From positions 1 through 55,916 of the forward strand of contig JAJXUB010000004.1 in assembly GCA_021783215.1 (NCBI GenBank): a stretch of DNA of 55,916 nt, in the 5' to 3' direction. Shown here one piece after another: positions 31,693 through 41,514 of the stretch; position 1 is the stretch's first letter, and each line of letters begins with the position of its first letter. The notes beneath the pieces are model-generated. The model did not search any database. It was not told the origin of the DNA and was given only the letters and a program-made list of their open reading frames with translations. Both the position numbers and the translations under genes were made by a program. The DNA is from Actinomycetes bacterium (GTDB lineage Bacteria > Actinomycetota > Actinomycetes > Actinomycetales > Dermatophilaceae).

Positions 31693-33231
31693 ATGACCGT
31701 GCGCCGCGTCATGGGGATCGAGACCGAGTACGGCGTCTCCATGCCCGGCGTGCCGACGGCGAACCCCATGGTGCTTTCCGGGCAGGTCGTCACGGCATAC
31801 GCGCGCAGCCGCGGGATCCGGTCGACGCGGGCGACGTGGGACTACGCGACGGAAGCGCCGCTGCGGGACGCCCGGGGGTTCGACATGGGTCGCGACCTCG
31901 CCCATCCGAGCCAGCTGACCGACGAGTGGGTCCTCGACGAGGACCCCACGATGGCCAACGTCGTCCTGACGAACGGCGCCCGGCTCTACGTCGACCACGC
32001 GCACCCGGAGTACTCCTCGCCCGAGGTGACGAACCCGCGCGACGCCGTCGTGTGGGACCGCGCCGGTGAGCTCGTCATGCGCGAGGCGGTCGGTGTCCTG
32101 GCCGGCTCGCCGCCAGGTGTCAACCTCTACAAGAACAACACCGACGGCAAGGGCAGCTCGTACGGCACCCACGAGAACTACCTCATGTCGCGGGCGACCC
32201 CGTTCGCCGACATCGTCGCTCACCTGACGCCGTTCTTCGTCGTCCGGCAGGTCATGTGCGGCGCGGGCCGGGTCGGCGTCGGCGTGGACAGCAGGCTGCC
32301 GGGCTACCAGGTCTCCTCGCGGTCGGACTTCTTCGAGACGACCGTCGGGCTTGAGACGACGCTCAAGCGGCCGATCATCAACACGCGCGACGAGCCCCAC
32401 GCCGTCCCCGAGAAGTACCGCCGTCTCCACGTCATCATCGGCGACGCCAACCAGTGCGACGTCGCCAACCTTCTCAAGCTCGGCACGACGTCGCTCGTCC
32501 TCGCGATGATCGAGGACGGGTTCATCACCGAGGACCTCTCGCTCACCGCCCCCGTTGCGAGCCTCCGGGCGGTCTCTCACGACCCGACGCTGACGACCGC
32601 CGTCGAGCTGGCGGACGGCCGGAGGCTCATGGCCCTCGAGCTGCTCGAGCACTACCGGGACCTCGCCGCGGCGTACCTGGACGAGCGCCACGGTGGCACG
32701 CCGGACGAGGACACGGCCGAGGTCATGCACTGGTGGGGGGTCGTCCTCGACCACCTCCGTGCCGACCCCATGTCGGCGGCGCGGGAGGTCGACTGGGTCG
32801 CCAAGCTGGCCCTTCTCGAGGGCTACCGCGAGCGCCATGGGCTCGACTGGGGCGACAGCCGCCTGCGCGCCTTCGACATCCAGTGGTCCGACGTCCGTGC
32901 CGAGAAGGGCCTCTTCCACACCCTGGCGGCCGCGGGCCGGGTCGAGTCCCTGGTCGGCGAGGCCCAGGCCGCCGACGCCATGGCGACCCCCCCGGAGGAC
33001 ACCCGGGCCTGGTTCCGAGGGCGCTGTCTCGCCCGGTTCCCCGAAGCCGTCGCCGCGGCGAGCTGGGACTCCCTCATCCTCGAGGTGCCCGGGCAGACGG
33101 CGCTGCGCCGCATCCCCATGCTCGAGCCACTCCGTGGTACACGGGAGCACGTCGGCGACATCATCGACTCCGCGGCCGACGTCAACGCCCTCCTCGACGG
33201 CCTCGTCGCCACCGGGGAGGCCCCCGACTAG
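31693..33231 (+). CDS. dop: Pup deamidase/depupylase
   Basis: A 512-residue enzyme of the carboxylate-amine ligase fold. It converts the C-terminal Gln of Pup to Glu and removes Pup from substrates. Features are MGIETEYG at the N-terminus, the Dop-specific loop (about residues 45-84) that PafA lacks, the nucleophilic Asp101 in [32 protein letters not shown] and [15 protein letters not shown] at 31680-31685 lies 7 nt before the ATG. Pup in this locus ends in Gln, so Dop is needed. Confidence 0.97.
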   Translation: MTVRRVMGIETEYGVSMPGVPTANPMVLSGQVVTAYARSRGIRSTRATWDYATEAPLRDARGFDMGRDLAHPSQLTDEWVLDEDPTMANVVLTNGARLYVDHAHPEYSSPEVTNPRDAVVWDRAGELVMREAVGVLAGSPPGVNLYKNNTDGKGSSYGTHENYLMSRATPFADIVAHLTPFFVVRQVMCGAGRVGVGVDSRLPGYQVSSRSDFFETTVGLETTLKRPIINTRDEPHAVPEKYRRLHVIIGDANQCDVANLLKLGTTSLVLAMIEDGFITEDLSLTAPVASLRAVSHDPTLTTAVELADGRRLMALELLEHYRDLAAAYLDERHGGTPDEDTAEVMHWWGVVLDHLRADPMSAAREVDWVAKLALLEGYRERHGLDWGDSRLRAFDIQWSDVRAEKGLFHTLAAAGRVESLVGEAQAADAMATPPEDTRAWFRGRCLARFPEAVAAASWDSLILEVPGQTALRRIPMLEPLRGTREHVGDIIDSAADVNALLDGLVATGEAPD

Positions 33232-33302
33232 GGTTGGTGACACCCCCGTACGCCGCGACCGGCCTGCGGGCGCCCCGCCCGAGCACCTTCGAGGAGGACC
33301 CG

Positions 33303-33500
33303 ATGCCCAGCCAGGAACGCTCGCGTCACGATCGGCGCGACGACGGCCCCGACGACGGCGCCGACGCGCCCGTGCCCGCCGCCCCACAGGGGGCCGCGGT
33401 CGACTCGGACATCGACGGGATCCTCGACGAGATCGACGGTGTCCTCGAGAGCAACGCCGAGGAGTTCGTCCGCGGGTTCGTCCAGAAGGGTGGCCAGTGA
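33303..33500 (+). CDS. pup: prokaryotic ubiquitin-like protein Pup
   Basis: A 65-residue, highly charged and disordered modifier. The C-terminal third ([20 protein letters not shown]) is the helical ATPase-binding region, and the chain ends VQKGGQ. The final Gln must be deamidated before ligation to lysines. ATG at 33303 has GAGGAGG upstream. The stop overlaps the prcB GTG, so Pup and the proteasome subunits are made from one message. Confidence 0.98.
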   Translation: MPSQERSRHDRRDDGPDDGADAPVPAAPQGAAVDSDIDGILDEIDGVLESNAEEFVRGFVQKGGQ

Positions 33501-34330
33501 CCGCCGGCCGAGGCGGCGCCGGTGGACGCCTGCCCGACGCCTACTTCGCCCCCGGCACCTCGTCCTTCACGGACTTCATCGCCGCGCATGCCCCCTCGCT
33601 CCTTCCGTCGCGTCGCCCGCTGCCGCCGTCCATGACCCTCGAGGCGCCGCATGGGACGACGATCGTCGCCGTCGCCTATGAGGGCGGCGTCGTCATGGCC
33701 GGCGACCGGCGCGCGACGATGGGCAACCTCATCGCCAACCGAGACATGGAGAAGGTCTTCATCGCCGACGAGTACTCCGCGGCCGGGATCGCCGGCACCG
33801 CGGGTATCGCCATCGAGATCGTCCGGCTCTTCCAGGTCGAGCTCGAGCACTACGAGAAGATCGAAGGCGCCCTGATGTCCCTCGAGGGCAAGGCGAACCG
33901 GCTCGCCTCGATGATCCGGGGCAACCTCGGCATGGCCATGCAGGGACTGTCCGTCGTGCCGCTGTTCGCCGGGTTCGACCTCGACGAGCGCCGAGGCCGC
34001 ATCTTCTCCTACGACGTCACCGGCGGGTGCTACGAGGAGCACGACCACCACTGCGTCGGGTCAGGCTCGCTCTTCGCCCGCGGCTCCCTGAAGAAGCTGT
34101 GGCGCCCCGGGCTCGACGCCGAGCACGCCGTCGCCGTGGCGCTCGAGTCCCTCTACGACGCTGCGGACGACGACTCGGCGACCGGCGGCCCGGACCCCGC
34201 GCGCCGGATCTGGCCCACCGTCGCCCTCCTCGACTCAGAGGGCGCGCGCTTCGTTGAGACCGCCGCCGTCGGCGATGCCGTCGACCGGATCATCGCCGGC
34301 CGCCAGGGCAACCCGGGAGGTGCGCGATGA
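33497..34330 (+). CDS. prcB: proteasome subunit beta
   Basis: A 277-residue precursor of the catalytic 20S subunit. A propeptide of 53 residues ends in APHG, after which Thr54 ([11 protein letters not shown]) becomes the N-terminal nucleophile. Catalytic Asp/Lys partners are in [13 protein letters not shown] and the following Lys. [20 protein letters not shown] is typical of actinobacterial PrcB. GTG at 33497 overlaps the pup stop and the stop overlaps the prcA ATG. Confidence 0.97.
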   Translation: MTAGRGGAGGRLPDAYFAPGTSSFTDFIAAHAPSLLPSRRPLPPSMTLEAPHGTTIVAVAYEGGVVMAGDRRATMGNLIANRDMEKVFIADEYSAAGIAGTAGIAIEIVRLFQVELEHYEKIEGALMSLEGKANRLASMIRGNLGMAMQGLSVVPLFAGFDLDERRGRIFSYDVTGGCYEEHDHHCVGSGSLFARGSLKKLWRPGLDAEHAVAVALESLYDAADDDSATGGPDPARRIWPTVALLDSEGARFVETAAVGDAVDRIIAGRQGNPGGAR

Positions 34331-35130
34331 CGCAGATGCCCTTCTACGTCTCGCCCGAGCAGCTCATGAAGGACCGGGCGGACTTCGCCCGCAAGGGGAT
34401 CGCCCGCGGCCGGTCCGTCGTCGTCCTCGGCTACGACGGGGGGATCGCCTTTGTCGCCGAGAACCCCTCGCGTGCTCTCCACAAGGTGAGCGAGATCTAC
34501 GACCGGATCGCCTTCGCCGCGGTCGGCAAGTACAACGAGTTCGAGAACCTCCGGGTCGCCGGGGTCCGCTACGCCGACCTGCGTGGCTACTCCTACGACC
34601 GCACGGACGTCAGCGCCCGTGGTCTCGCCAACGCGTACGCCCAGACGCTCGGAACGATCTTCACGCAGGAGTCGAAGCCTCTCGAGGTGGAGATCGTCGT
34701 CGCCGAGGTCGGGTCGACGGCGGCCACCGACCAGATCTACCGGCTCATGTACGACGGTTCCGTCGCCGACCAGGAGGGCTTCGTCGCCATGGGGGGCGCC
34801 GGCGACTCCATCGAGGAGGCTCTCACCGAGCGGTGGCATCCCGGGCTGAGCCTCTCGGAGGCGCTCGGTCTCGCCGTCGAGCTTCTCGGCCGGGACCCTG
34901 CCGGCAACGGCGCCGACCGACAGCTCGGACCCGACCAGCTCGAGGTTGCCGTCCTCGACCGGCAGCGGCCCCGACGGACGTTCCGCCGGATCTCCGGCAG
35001 CCTCCTCGACGCCCTCCTGAGCACCGATGACCCGATGACCGACGCGCCGACCGTCGACGAGGCCGCAACCCCGCGACACGCGTCGAGCAACCCCCAGACC
35101 CAGCGCGCCGACGACGAGTCGGGCGCGTAG
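34327..35130 (+). CDS. prcA: proteasome subunit alpha
   Basis: A 267-residue structural subunit forming the outer gated rings of the 20S proteasome. The N-terminus ([20 protein letters not shown]) is the gating helix region; [20 protein letters not shown] and [20 protein letters not shown] are conserved. The last 50 residues are an unstructured, acidic tail. Overlaps prcB by 4 nt. Confidence 0.97.
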   Translation: MTQMPFYVSPEQLMKDRADFARKGIARGRSVVVLGYDGGIAFVAENPSRALHKVSEIYDRIAFAAVGKYNEFENLRVAGVRYADLRGYSYDRTDVSARGLANAYAQTLGTIFTQESKPLEVEIVVAEVGSTAATDQIYRLMYDGSVADQEGFVAMGGAGDSIEEALTERWHPGLSLSEALGLAVELLGRDPAGNGADRQLGPDQLEVAVLDRQRPRRTFRRISGSLLDALLSTDDPMTDAPTVDEAATPRHASSNPQTQRADDESGA

Positions 35131-35173
35131 CCCGGCCCGGCCGAGCCCTCCCGGGCCGCCCGGCGGGACGGCA

Positions 35174-35179
35174 TACAGT
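35174..35179 (+). promoter_or_regulatory. pafA -10 element (leaderless)
   Basis: TACAGT, 7 nt before the pafA ATG, with no ribosome-binding site between. It overlaps a copy of the recurrent GGCATAC heptamer (35170-35176). Confidence 0.55.
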
Positions 35180-35186
35180 GGCCGCC

Positions 35187-36557
35187 ATGGAGCGCCGGAT
35201 CTTCGGGATCGAGACCGAGTTCGGCATCACGTGCGCCGTCGACGGGCACCGGTCCCTCACACCCGACGAGGTGGCGCGCTACCTTTTCCGGTCCGTCGTC
35301 GCGTGGGGCCGGTCGAGCAACGTCTTCCTCGGCAACGGCTCCCGCCTCTACCTCGACGTCGGCTCGCACCCCGAGTACGCGACGCCCGAGTGCGATGACG
35401 TGCGTCAGCTCGTCATCCACGACAAGGCGGGGGAGCGGATCGTCCACGACCTCGTGCTCGACGCGCAGGCGCGGCTGGCGGAGGACGCGGTTCCCGGGAC
35501 GATCTACGTCTTCAAGAACAACACCGACTCGGCAGGCAACAGCTACGGCTGCCACGAGAACTTCCTCCTCGCCCGGACCGGGGACTTCCAGGAGGTGTCT
35601 GAACGTCTCCTGCCCTTCCTCATCAGCCGGCAGCTCATCGTCGGGGCCGGCAAGGTCGTCCGGACGGCACAGGGTGCCGCGTACACCTTGAGCCAGCGGG
35701 CGGACCACATCTGGGAGGGCGTCTCCTCGGCGACGACGCGGAGCCGGCCGATCATCAACACCCGCGACGAGCCCCACGCCGACGCCGAGCACTACCGGCG
35801 GATGCACATCATCGTCGGCGACTCGAACATGTCGGAGACGACGACGATGCTCAAGGTCGGCTCGGCCGACCTCGTCCTGCGGATGCTCGAGGAGGGTGTC
35901 GTGCTCCGCGACCTCACCCTCGACAACCCGATCCGGGCCATCCGGGAGATGGCCGGCGACGTCACCGGCCGTCGCACGGTCCGCCTCGCCAACGGCCGCT
36001 CCCTGTCGGCCCTGGACCTCCAGCGTGAGTACCACGAGCGCGCGAGCACGTTCGCCGAGCACGCCCGGGTGACGGACGAGACCTCGCTCGCCGTCCTCGA
36101 CCTGTGGGGCCGGACCCTCGAGGCCGTGGAGAGCGACAACCTCGCGTCGGTCGAGACCGAGATCGACTGGGTCATCAAGAAGAGGCTCATCGACACGTAT
36201 GCCGCCCGTCACGGGCTCGGCCTCGACGACCCCCGGATCGCCCAGCTCGACCTCGCCTACCACGACATCGACCCCCGACGTGGCCTGTTCTACCTCCTCC
36301 AGGCCAAGGGGCTCGCCGCCCGGATCTCCAGCGAGGAGGAGGTCACGGCGGCCATGGCGACCCCGCCACAGTCGACGCGGGCGAAGCTGAGGGGAGACTT
36401 CGTCCGCGCGGCCCAGGAGGCCGAGCGGGACTTCACCGTCGACTGGGTTCACCTCAAGCTCAACGACCAGGCGCAGCGAACCGTCCTCTGCAAGGACCCT
36501 TTCGCCTCGACCGACCCGCGTGTCGACCGCCTCATCGCCGGGCTCGGTCCCCGCTGA
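35187..36557 (+). CDS. pafA: Pup-protein ligase
   Basis: A 456-residue ligase that forms the isopeptide bond between Pup Glu and substrate lysine, using ATP. It shares the fold of Dop but lacks the Dop loop. Landmarks are FGIETEFGI, the catalytic Asp57 in [53 protein letters not shown] and a C-terminal domain that binds Pup. ATG 35187 follows a TACAGT by 7 nt. The gene has its own promoter after prcA. Confidence 0.97.
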   Translation: MERRIFGIETEFGITCAVDGHRSLTPDEVARYLFRSVVAWGRSSNVFLGNGSRLYLDVGSHPEYATPECDDVRQLVIHDKAGERIVHDLVLDAQARLAEDAVPGTIYVFKNNTDSAGNSYGCHENFLLARTGDFQEVSERLLPFLISRQLIVGAGKVVRTAQGAAYTLSQRADHIWEGVSSATTRSRPIINTRDEPHADAEHYRRMHIIVGDSNMSETTTMLKVGSADLVLRMLEEGVVLRDLTLDNPIRAIREMAGDVTGRRTVRLANGRSLSALDLQREYHERASTFAEHARVTDETSLAVLDLWGRTLEAVESDNLASVETEIDWVIKKRLIDTYAARHGLGLDDPRIAQLDLAYHDIDPRRGLFYLLQAKGLAARISSEEEVTAAMATPPQSTRAKLRGDFVRAAQEAERDFTVDWVHLKLNDQAQRTVLCKDPFASTDPRVDRLIAGLGPR

Positions 36558-36561
36558 CGTC

Positions 36562-36582
36562 CGGCCTTCATGGGGAAGGCCG
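36562..36582 (+). terminator. hairpin after pafA
   Basis: CGGCCTTC (36562-36569) pairs with GAAGGCCG (36575-36582) around a 5-nt loop, directly after the pafA stop. It is followed by TATGGT (36584-36589), the likely -10 of the next gene. Confidence 0.6.
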
Positions 36583-36626
36583 TTATGGTGGAGGGCGTTT
36601 GTGGCTCTCCGACGCAAGGAAGACCC

Positions 36627-37607
36627 GTGGTCACCCCCCTCCGTAAGCTCCGTCCGGCCGCTGCCGCGGCCGCGCTCATCGTCGTGGCAAGCCTCGCCCT
36701 GACCGGGTGCGGGTCGAAGTCCGGCCCGACCACGACGGCCTCCACGGCCGGCGGGCCGGCCGACATGTCGCAGATCACGGTCACCGACTCGGGCGGCAAG
36801 CCGTCGGTGAAGTTCGCGAAGCTGCCCTTCTCCGTCGGCTCGACGACGACCCGGGTCCTCAAGGAGGGGACCGGCACCGGTCTGACGACCGCCGACATCG
36901 CCACGACGAACATCGCGCTCTACAACGGCAAGACGGGAGCGCTGGCGACGAGCACGTTCGGCCAGTCACCCGCAGGGCTCTACCTCGGGGAGTCCGGGCT
37001 CCTGCCGTGCCTCAAGGCCGGCCTGACCGGGCAGCGGATCGGCGCCCGTGTGCTCATCGCAGCCCCGCCCTCGGCCGGCTTCGGCAGCACCGGCAACACG
37101 ACTCTGAAGTTCGGGGCGACGGACCCGCTCGTCTTCATCGTCGACGTCATCTCCGCGACGAGGATGCTCACCTCGGCGACCGGCACCGCCGTCGCTCCCA
37201 AGGCGGGCCTTCCGACGGTCACGGTGACGCCCGGCAAGGCGGCGACGGTGACGATCCCCAAGGGCGTCAAGCCGCCGACCTCGCTCGTCGTCCAGCCCCT
37301 GATCCGAGGCACGGGCGCCGTCATCAAGGCCGGCCAGATTGCGCGGGTCACCTACACGGGGGTCCTCTGGCGGGACGGCTCGAAGTTCGACTCATCGGCC
37401 GACCACACCGACGGTTACTTCGAGTTCCCCGTCGGCGGCGGCCAGGTCATCTCCGGCTGGGACAAGGGTGTCGTCGGGCAGCGGGTCGGCTCGCGGCTGC
37501 TGCTTGTCGTCCCGCCCGCGGAAGGCTACGGCGCGGCCGGCAGCGCGCCGAAGATCAAGGGCACCGACACGCTCGTCTTCGTTATCGACATCCTCGCCGC
37601 CTACTGA
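36627..37607 (+). CDS. lipoprotein with FKBP-type peptidyl-prolyl isomerase domains
   Basis: A 326-residue exported protein. The signal peptide ends in a lipobox (LALTGC, Cys near residue 30). Two FKBP-like segments follow: a degenerate one at about 75-195 and a good one at about 230-326, with GQIARVTYTGVLWRDGSKFD, QVISGWDKGVVGQRVGSR and a final TLVFVIDILAAY. It should assist folding at the outer membrane face. GTG 36627 is supported by AAGGA 7 nt upstream. Paired with a cytosolic FKBP gene. Confidence 0.9.
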   Translation: MVTPLRKLRPAAAAAALIVVASLALTGCGSKSGPTTTASTAGGPADMSQITVTDSGGKPSVKFAKLPFSVGSTTTRVLKEGTGTGLTTADIATTNIALYNGKTGALATSTFGQSPAGLYLGESGLLPCLKAGLTGQRIGARVLIAAPPSAGFGSTGNTTLKFGATDPLVFIVDVISATRMLTSATGTAVAPKAGLPTVTVTPGKAATVTIPKGVKPPTSLVVQPLIRGTGAVIKAGQIARVTYTGVLWRDGSKFDSSADHTDGYFEFPVGGGQVISGWDKGVVGQRVGSRLLLVVPPAEGYGAAGSAPKIKGTDTLVFVIDILAAY

Positions 37608-37613
37608 CAGGAC

Positions 37614-38009
37614 ATGACCGGAATGCCGTTCGACCCTGCGACCGAGAAGCCCGAGATCGACGTCCCCGGTGACGCCCCGCCCACCCGCCTCGTTGTCGAG
37701 GACGTCAGCCTCGGCGACGGTCCGTCGGTCAAGGCCGGCGACACCGTGACGACCCACTACGTCGGCGTGGCCCACTCGACCGGCGAGGAGTTCGACGCCT
37801 CGTGGAACCGGGGAGCCCCCCTGTCGTTCCGCGTCGGGGTCGGCCAGGTCATCCAGGGCTGGGACGAGGGCCTCATCGGGATGCGGGTCGGCGGCCGGCG
37901 GAAGCTGACCATTCCGCCTCACCTGGCCTACGGCGAGCGCGGGGCGGGCTCTGCCGTCGCTCCCGGCGAGACCCTCATCTTCGTCGTCGACCTCGTCGAC
38001 GTCAGCTGA
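37614..38009 (+). CDS. FKBP-type peptidyl-prolyl cis-trans isomerase
   Basis: A 131-residue single-domain FKBP without signal peptide. Motifs are VTTHYVGVAHSTGEEFDASW, GQVIQGWDEGLIGMRVGGRR and IPPHLAYGERGAG, all of the active-site pocket. Starts 6 nt after the lipoprotein gene. Its stop overlaps the DUF3866 stop of the opposite strand within the palindrome TCAGCTGA, so the two genes converge with an 8-nt overlap. Confidence 0.94.
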   Translation: MTGMPFDPATEKPEIDVPGDAPPTRLVVEDVSLGDGPSVKAGDTVTTHYVGVAHSTGEEFDASWNRGAPLSFRVGVGQVIQGWDEGLIGMRVGGRRKLTIPPHLAYGERGAGSAVAPGETLIFVVDLVDVS

Positions 38010-39108
38010 CCTCGACGAGCCGGGCGGCGAACCGTCCGGCCACGGCGGCGGCGACGAACGGCTCGGGGTCCACCTCCAGCCCACGACCCATCGTCGAAAG
38101 TGTGACCGGGCACGCGTCGAGCGCCTCGCGGATGCCGTCCTGCTCGACGAGGGCCAGCCGGGGATGCCCGGCGGCGGCGCCGACGAGCTCCCGAGCCTCG
38201 GTGACGATGCGCTTCTGGAACGCGTTGCACCCGGCGGCGACCGGGATGTCGAACGCCCCGAGGGCGACTCGCCCGTAGGCCGTCAGGCTGTGGTGCGAGA
38301 TCCCGCGGTGCCGCTGCCGGGTGTCGCTGTCGGAGACGCGCAGGGACGCGACACCCCGTCCGTGCAGGGTCGTCGCGGCGGTGAGCGCTTCGCCCGCGGC
38401 GATGCCGGAGAACCCCCACCGCGTGTCCGTCCCGACGTTGCCGGGGCCCTGGACGACGACGGCCACGTCGGCCCCGAGGGCATACCGCGCGGCGACCAGC
38501 CCCGAGTGGAGCGTCACCGCCTCGTACTGACCGCCATAGGCCTGCCCGACGGTGATCGTCGTGTGCAGCCAGCCCGACTCCGCCAGCCCGGCGACGGTGC
38601 GGGAGAAGGCGATCGGCAACGCCCCTCCATCGGTCATGAGGTAGGCGACCCGCAGCTCCGGCCGCTCGAGCCGCAGCCCCGCGAGGATCGCGGGTAGTGC
38701 CGAGTGAAGATCGGCGACGACGACCGGCATACCGCCCAGGTCACCCTCCTCCGCCGGACCGGAGAGGACCGCGTGGTGCGGGGAGTCCTGCTCGTCGACG
38801 GCGAGGAAGAGCTGCTGCTGCGGGGTGTAGCGAGCCTTGACGATATGGCCGCGCCTGTGCTCCGGGTCGGGCGGCAGACGCTCCGGCACGGCGACGACGA
38901 GAGCGACCCCACCGGTGCCGAGCCCGCGAACCGCCGCCGACACGTTGAGCAGGACCCGGTCCCCGACGTGCGGCGCCCCCGTGACGGCCGGGTAGGCGAG
39001 GGCACGCAGCGGTCGGTCGTCCCCGCCGGCGACGTGGACGGCATACTCGACGGCCCCCGGCCATCGGCTCAGCTCGCGGTCCACCGTGCCCTCGCGCCAC
39101 TCCATCAC
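38002..39108 (-). CDS. DUF3866 family protein
   Basis: A 368-residue protein of unknown function. Characteristic segments are GGMPVVVADLHSALPAILAG, YLMTDGGALPIAFSRTV and DVAVVVQGPGNVGTDTRWGF. It may have a Rossmann-like core; no catalytic motif is recognisable. The start is taken as GTG 39108, because TAGTCT (minus strand, 39116-39121) is 7 nt upstream in the leaderless arrangement; ATG 39105 is the next codon. Divergent from pafB. Confidence 0.86.
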   Translation of the reverse strand: MMEWREGTVDRELSRWPGAVEYAVHVAGGDDRPLRALAYPAVTGAPHVGDRVLLNVSAAVRGLGTGGVALVVAVPERLPPDPEHRRGHIVKARYTPQQQLFLAVDEQDSPHHAVLSGPAEEGDLGGMPVVVADLHSALPAILAGLRLERPELRVAYLMTDGGALPIAFSRTVAGLAESGWLHTTITVGQAYGGQYEAVTLHSGLVAARYALGADVAVVVQGPGNVGTDTRWGFSGIAAGEALTAATTLHGRGVASLRVSDSDTRQRHRGISHHSLTAYGRVALGAFDIPVAAGCNAFQKRIVTEARELVGAAAGHPRLALVEQDGIREALDACPVTLSTMGRGLEVDPEPFVAAAVAGRFAARLVEVS

Positions 39109-39150
39109 GCTCCGCAGACTATCGGCGCCGCTGCGGCTAGGGTCGGGCTC

Positions 39151-40143
39151 ATGAGCGCAGTACCCGGTCCCGCGGCGAAGACCGAGCGGCTGCTCAACCT
39201 CGTCATGTGCCTGCTCTACACGCGGCGGCCCCTGCCCAAGGCGCGGCTGCGCCAGCTTGTCCCGCAGTACGCCGCCGCGACCTCGGACGAGTCCTTCGAC
39301 CGGATGTTCGAGCGTGACAAGGACGAGCTGCGGGAGCTGGGAATCCCCCTCGTCATCGAGGACATCAACGGCGTCTGGGACGACGACACCGGCTACCGGA
39401 TCCACCGGCGCGAGTACGCCCTGCCCGACGTGTCGTTCACCCGTGAGGAGCTCGCCGTCCTCGGGCTCGCGGGTCGTGCGTGGGCACAGGGATCGCTCGC
39501 CGGGGAGGCCGCGGCGGCGATCCGGAAGCTGCAGGCCGACGGCATCGAGCGGGATGAGGACTCCCTCGTCGGCATCGAGCCCCGGCTGCGCACGTCCGAG
39601 CCGGGCTTCGACCACGTGCGGCGCGCCGTGACGACGAGCACGCCCCTGACCTTCGACTACCGCCGCCCGGGCGGGGACACCGTCACCCGGCGCGTCCAGC
39701 CATGGGGGATGGCGAGCTGGCATGGCCGGTGGTACCTGACGGCATACGACCTCGACCGCGAGGACCAGCGGGTGTTCCGGCTCTCCCGGATCAGCGGCCC
39801 CGTCCGGACCTCCGGCAGGCCGGGTTCGTATGCCGTCCCGGCCGACCACGACGCGCGCGCGGTCGTCGCCGCCTCCGTCGCCGACAGCACCGAGGCGACC
39901 CACACGGCCGTTCTCCGCGTCCGGCAGGGGCGTGGGAACGCCCTCCGTCTCCGGGCGCACGCGGCGCACGACGTCGACGGAGGCTGGACCCGGCTCCAGC
40001 TCGACTACGGCGACGTCGACGCCCTCGCCGACGAGGTCACCGGCTTCGGCGCCGACGTCGTCGTCGAGGAGCCGCCCGAGCTCGTCGACGGAGTCGTCCG
40101 CCGCCTGACGGGCGTCGCCGCGGCTCATGGAGGCGACCGATGA
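39151..40143 (+). CDS. pafB: WYL-domain DNA-damage regulator PafB
   Basis: A 330-residue protein with an N-terminal winged helix (TERLLNLVMCLLYTRRPLPK), a WYL domain (FDYRRPGGDTVTRRVQPWGM with GRWYLTAYD) and a C-terminal WCX region. PafB and PafC act as a heterodimeric activator of the mycobacterial LexA/RecA-independent DNA-damage response; the WYL domain senses single-stranded DNA. ATG 39151 follows TAGGGT by 7 nt. The stop overlaps pafC as ATGA. Confidence 0.94.
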   Translation: MSAVPGPAAKTERLLNLVMCLLYTRRPLPKARLRQLVPQYAAATSDESFDRMFERDKDELRELGIPLVIEDINGVWDDDTGYRIHRREYALPDVSFTREELAVLGLAGRAWAQGSLAGEAAAAIRKLQADGIERDEDSLVGIEPRLRTSEPGFDHVRRAVTTSTPLTFDYRRPGGDTVTRRVQPWGMASWHGRWYLTAYDLDREDQRVFRLSRISGPVRTSGRPGSYAVPADHDARAVVAASVADSTEATHTAVLRVRQGRGNALRLRAHAAHDVDGGWTRLQLDYGDVDALADEVTGFGADVVVEEPPELVDGVVRRLTGVAAAHGGDR

Positions 40144-41135
40144 GCGGGCCCGGGTCGGTGCCGGAGACGGCCACCCACCGGCTCGCCCGGCTCCTGACCC
40201 TCGTCCCGTGGCTTGCGCACCGGCCGGGGATCAGCGTCGCGGACGCGGCCCGCGGCCTCGACATCACCCCGGACCAGCTGCGGGCAGACCTCGACCTCAT
40301 CTTCCTGTGCGGCTACGGGTCGATGCCCGACGAGCTCATCGAGGTCGACGCGGACGGGGACCGCATCGTCGTCCGCAACGCCGACACGATCGACCGGCCC
40401 CTCCGACTGGGGCTCGACGAGGCCATCACCCTCATGGTCGGGCTGAGAGCGCTGGCCGACGTCGCGGGCCTCACCGACCGGGACGCGCTGGACAGCGCGC
40501 TCGCCAAGCTGGAGGAGGCCGCCGGTTCCGTCGCCGACGTGACCCGCCGGGTGCAGGCGGACCTCACCGACGACGCCGGTGCGGACGCCCTCGCCGCGGC
40601 GCGGCGGGCCCTGGCCGAGCATCGCCGCCTCCACCTGCGCTACCTCGTGCCGAGCCGGGACGAGACGACCGAGCGCGACGTCGACCCGATGCGCCTGGTC
40701 AGCCTCGACGGCCACTGGTACCTCGAGGGCTGGTGCCACCGGGCCGAGCAGACGCGCCTCTTCCGGCTCGACCGGGTCGAGGCGATCGAGCTCCTCGACG
40801 TCGACGGCACGCCGCCGTCGCAGGCGACGCCGAGGGACCTCGCCGCGGGCACCTTCCAGCCCGGGCCCGGCACCGAGGCCGTCACCCTGCGGCTCGCGCC
40901 CGGAGCCGCCTGGGTCGCCGACTACTACCCGGTCGACGCCGTCGTCCAGGGGGAGGGCGCAGCCCTCGAGGTCACGCTGCGCACCGCCGACACGGCCTGG
41001 CTGCGCCGGCTGCTGCTCCGGCTCGGGGGACAGGGCGCCATCCTCGCACCGGCCGCGCTCGCCGCGGAGGTGGGTCAGGCCGCCCGCGCGGCGCTGGCGG
41101 CCTACAGCGGCGAGGAGCCGCCGGCGAGGCGCTGA
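40140..41135 (+). CDS. pafC: WYL-domain DNA-damage regulator PafC
   Basis: A 331-residue partner of PafB with the same build: N-terminal helical DNA-binding domain (THRLARLLTLVPWLAHRPGI), WYL domain (LRYLVPSRDETTERDVDPMR with GHWYLEGWC) and C-terminal WCX domain. Overlaps pafB by 4 nt, so equal amounts are expected. In most actinobacteria tatA and tatC follow, as here. Confidence 0.94.
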   Translation: MSGPGSVPETATHRLARLLTLVPWLAHRPGISVADAARGLDITPDQLRADLDLIFLCGYGSMPDELIEVDADGDRIVVRNADTIDRPLRLGLDEAITLMVGLRALADVAGLTDRDALDSALAKLEEAAGSVADVTRRVQADLTDDAGADALAAARRALAEHRRLHLRYLVPSRDETTERDVDPMRLVSLDGHWYLEGWCHRAEQTRLFRLDRVEAIELLDVDGTPPSQATPRDLAAGTFQPGPGTEAVTLRLAPGAAWVADYYPVDAVVQGEGAALEVTLRTADTAWLRRLLLRLGGQGAILAPAALAAEVGQAARAALAAYSGEEPPARR

Positions 41136-41223
41136 CGTGCGGACCGGCGGCGAAGCGCTGCCGTGCGGATCCGCGACGTAGACTGACCCCGTCACGCGTA
41201 GCGGTCCCAAGGAAGGCACCGAC

Positions 41224-41493
41224 ATGTTGAAAGGCCTCGAGGGCTGGCACATCGTCATCCTGGCCCTCCTGCTCATCGCGCTCTTCGGCGCGAAGCGCCT
41301 GCCTGACGCCGCCAGGAGCCTCGGCCGGTCCATGCGCGTGTTCAAGTCCGAGATGGACGGGATGAAGAGCGACGGCAAGTCGCCGGCGAGCAGCGCGACC
41401 GTCCCCGGGGAGACCGTGCCGCCCGCGACGTCGACGTCACCGGTGAGCGAGAAGGTACCGCCGGCGGACGACCAGGCCGGCCACTCCGCCTGA
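41224..41493 (+). CDS. tatA: Sec-independent translocase subunit TatA
   Basis: An 89-residue protein with a short N-terminal membrane helix (GWHIVILALLLIALFGAKRLP), the FGAKRLPDAARSLG hinge and amphipathic helix, and a disordered Ser/Pro-rich tail. It oligomerises to pass folded twin-arginine proteins. ATG 41224 has AAGGAAGG upstream; TAGACT at 41179-41184 could be its -10. Confidence 0.95.
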   Translation: MLKGLEGWHIVILALLLIALFGAKRLPDAARSLGRSMRVFKSEMDGMKSDGKSPASSATVPGETVPPATSTSPVSEKVPPADDQAGHSA

Positions 41494-41514
41494 CGGCCGC
41501 AGCCGTCCTCCTCC

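Noticed and set aside
39109-40128. N-terminal extension of DUF3866 across pafB
   Set aside because: It lies antisense to pafB, lacks family similarity, and a leaderless promoter-like hexamer precedes the GTG at 39108.
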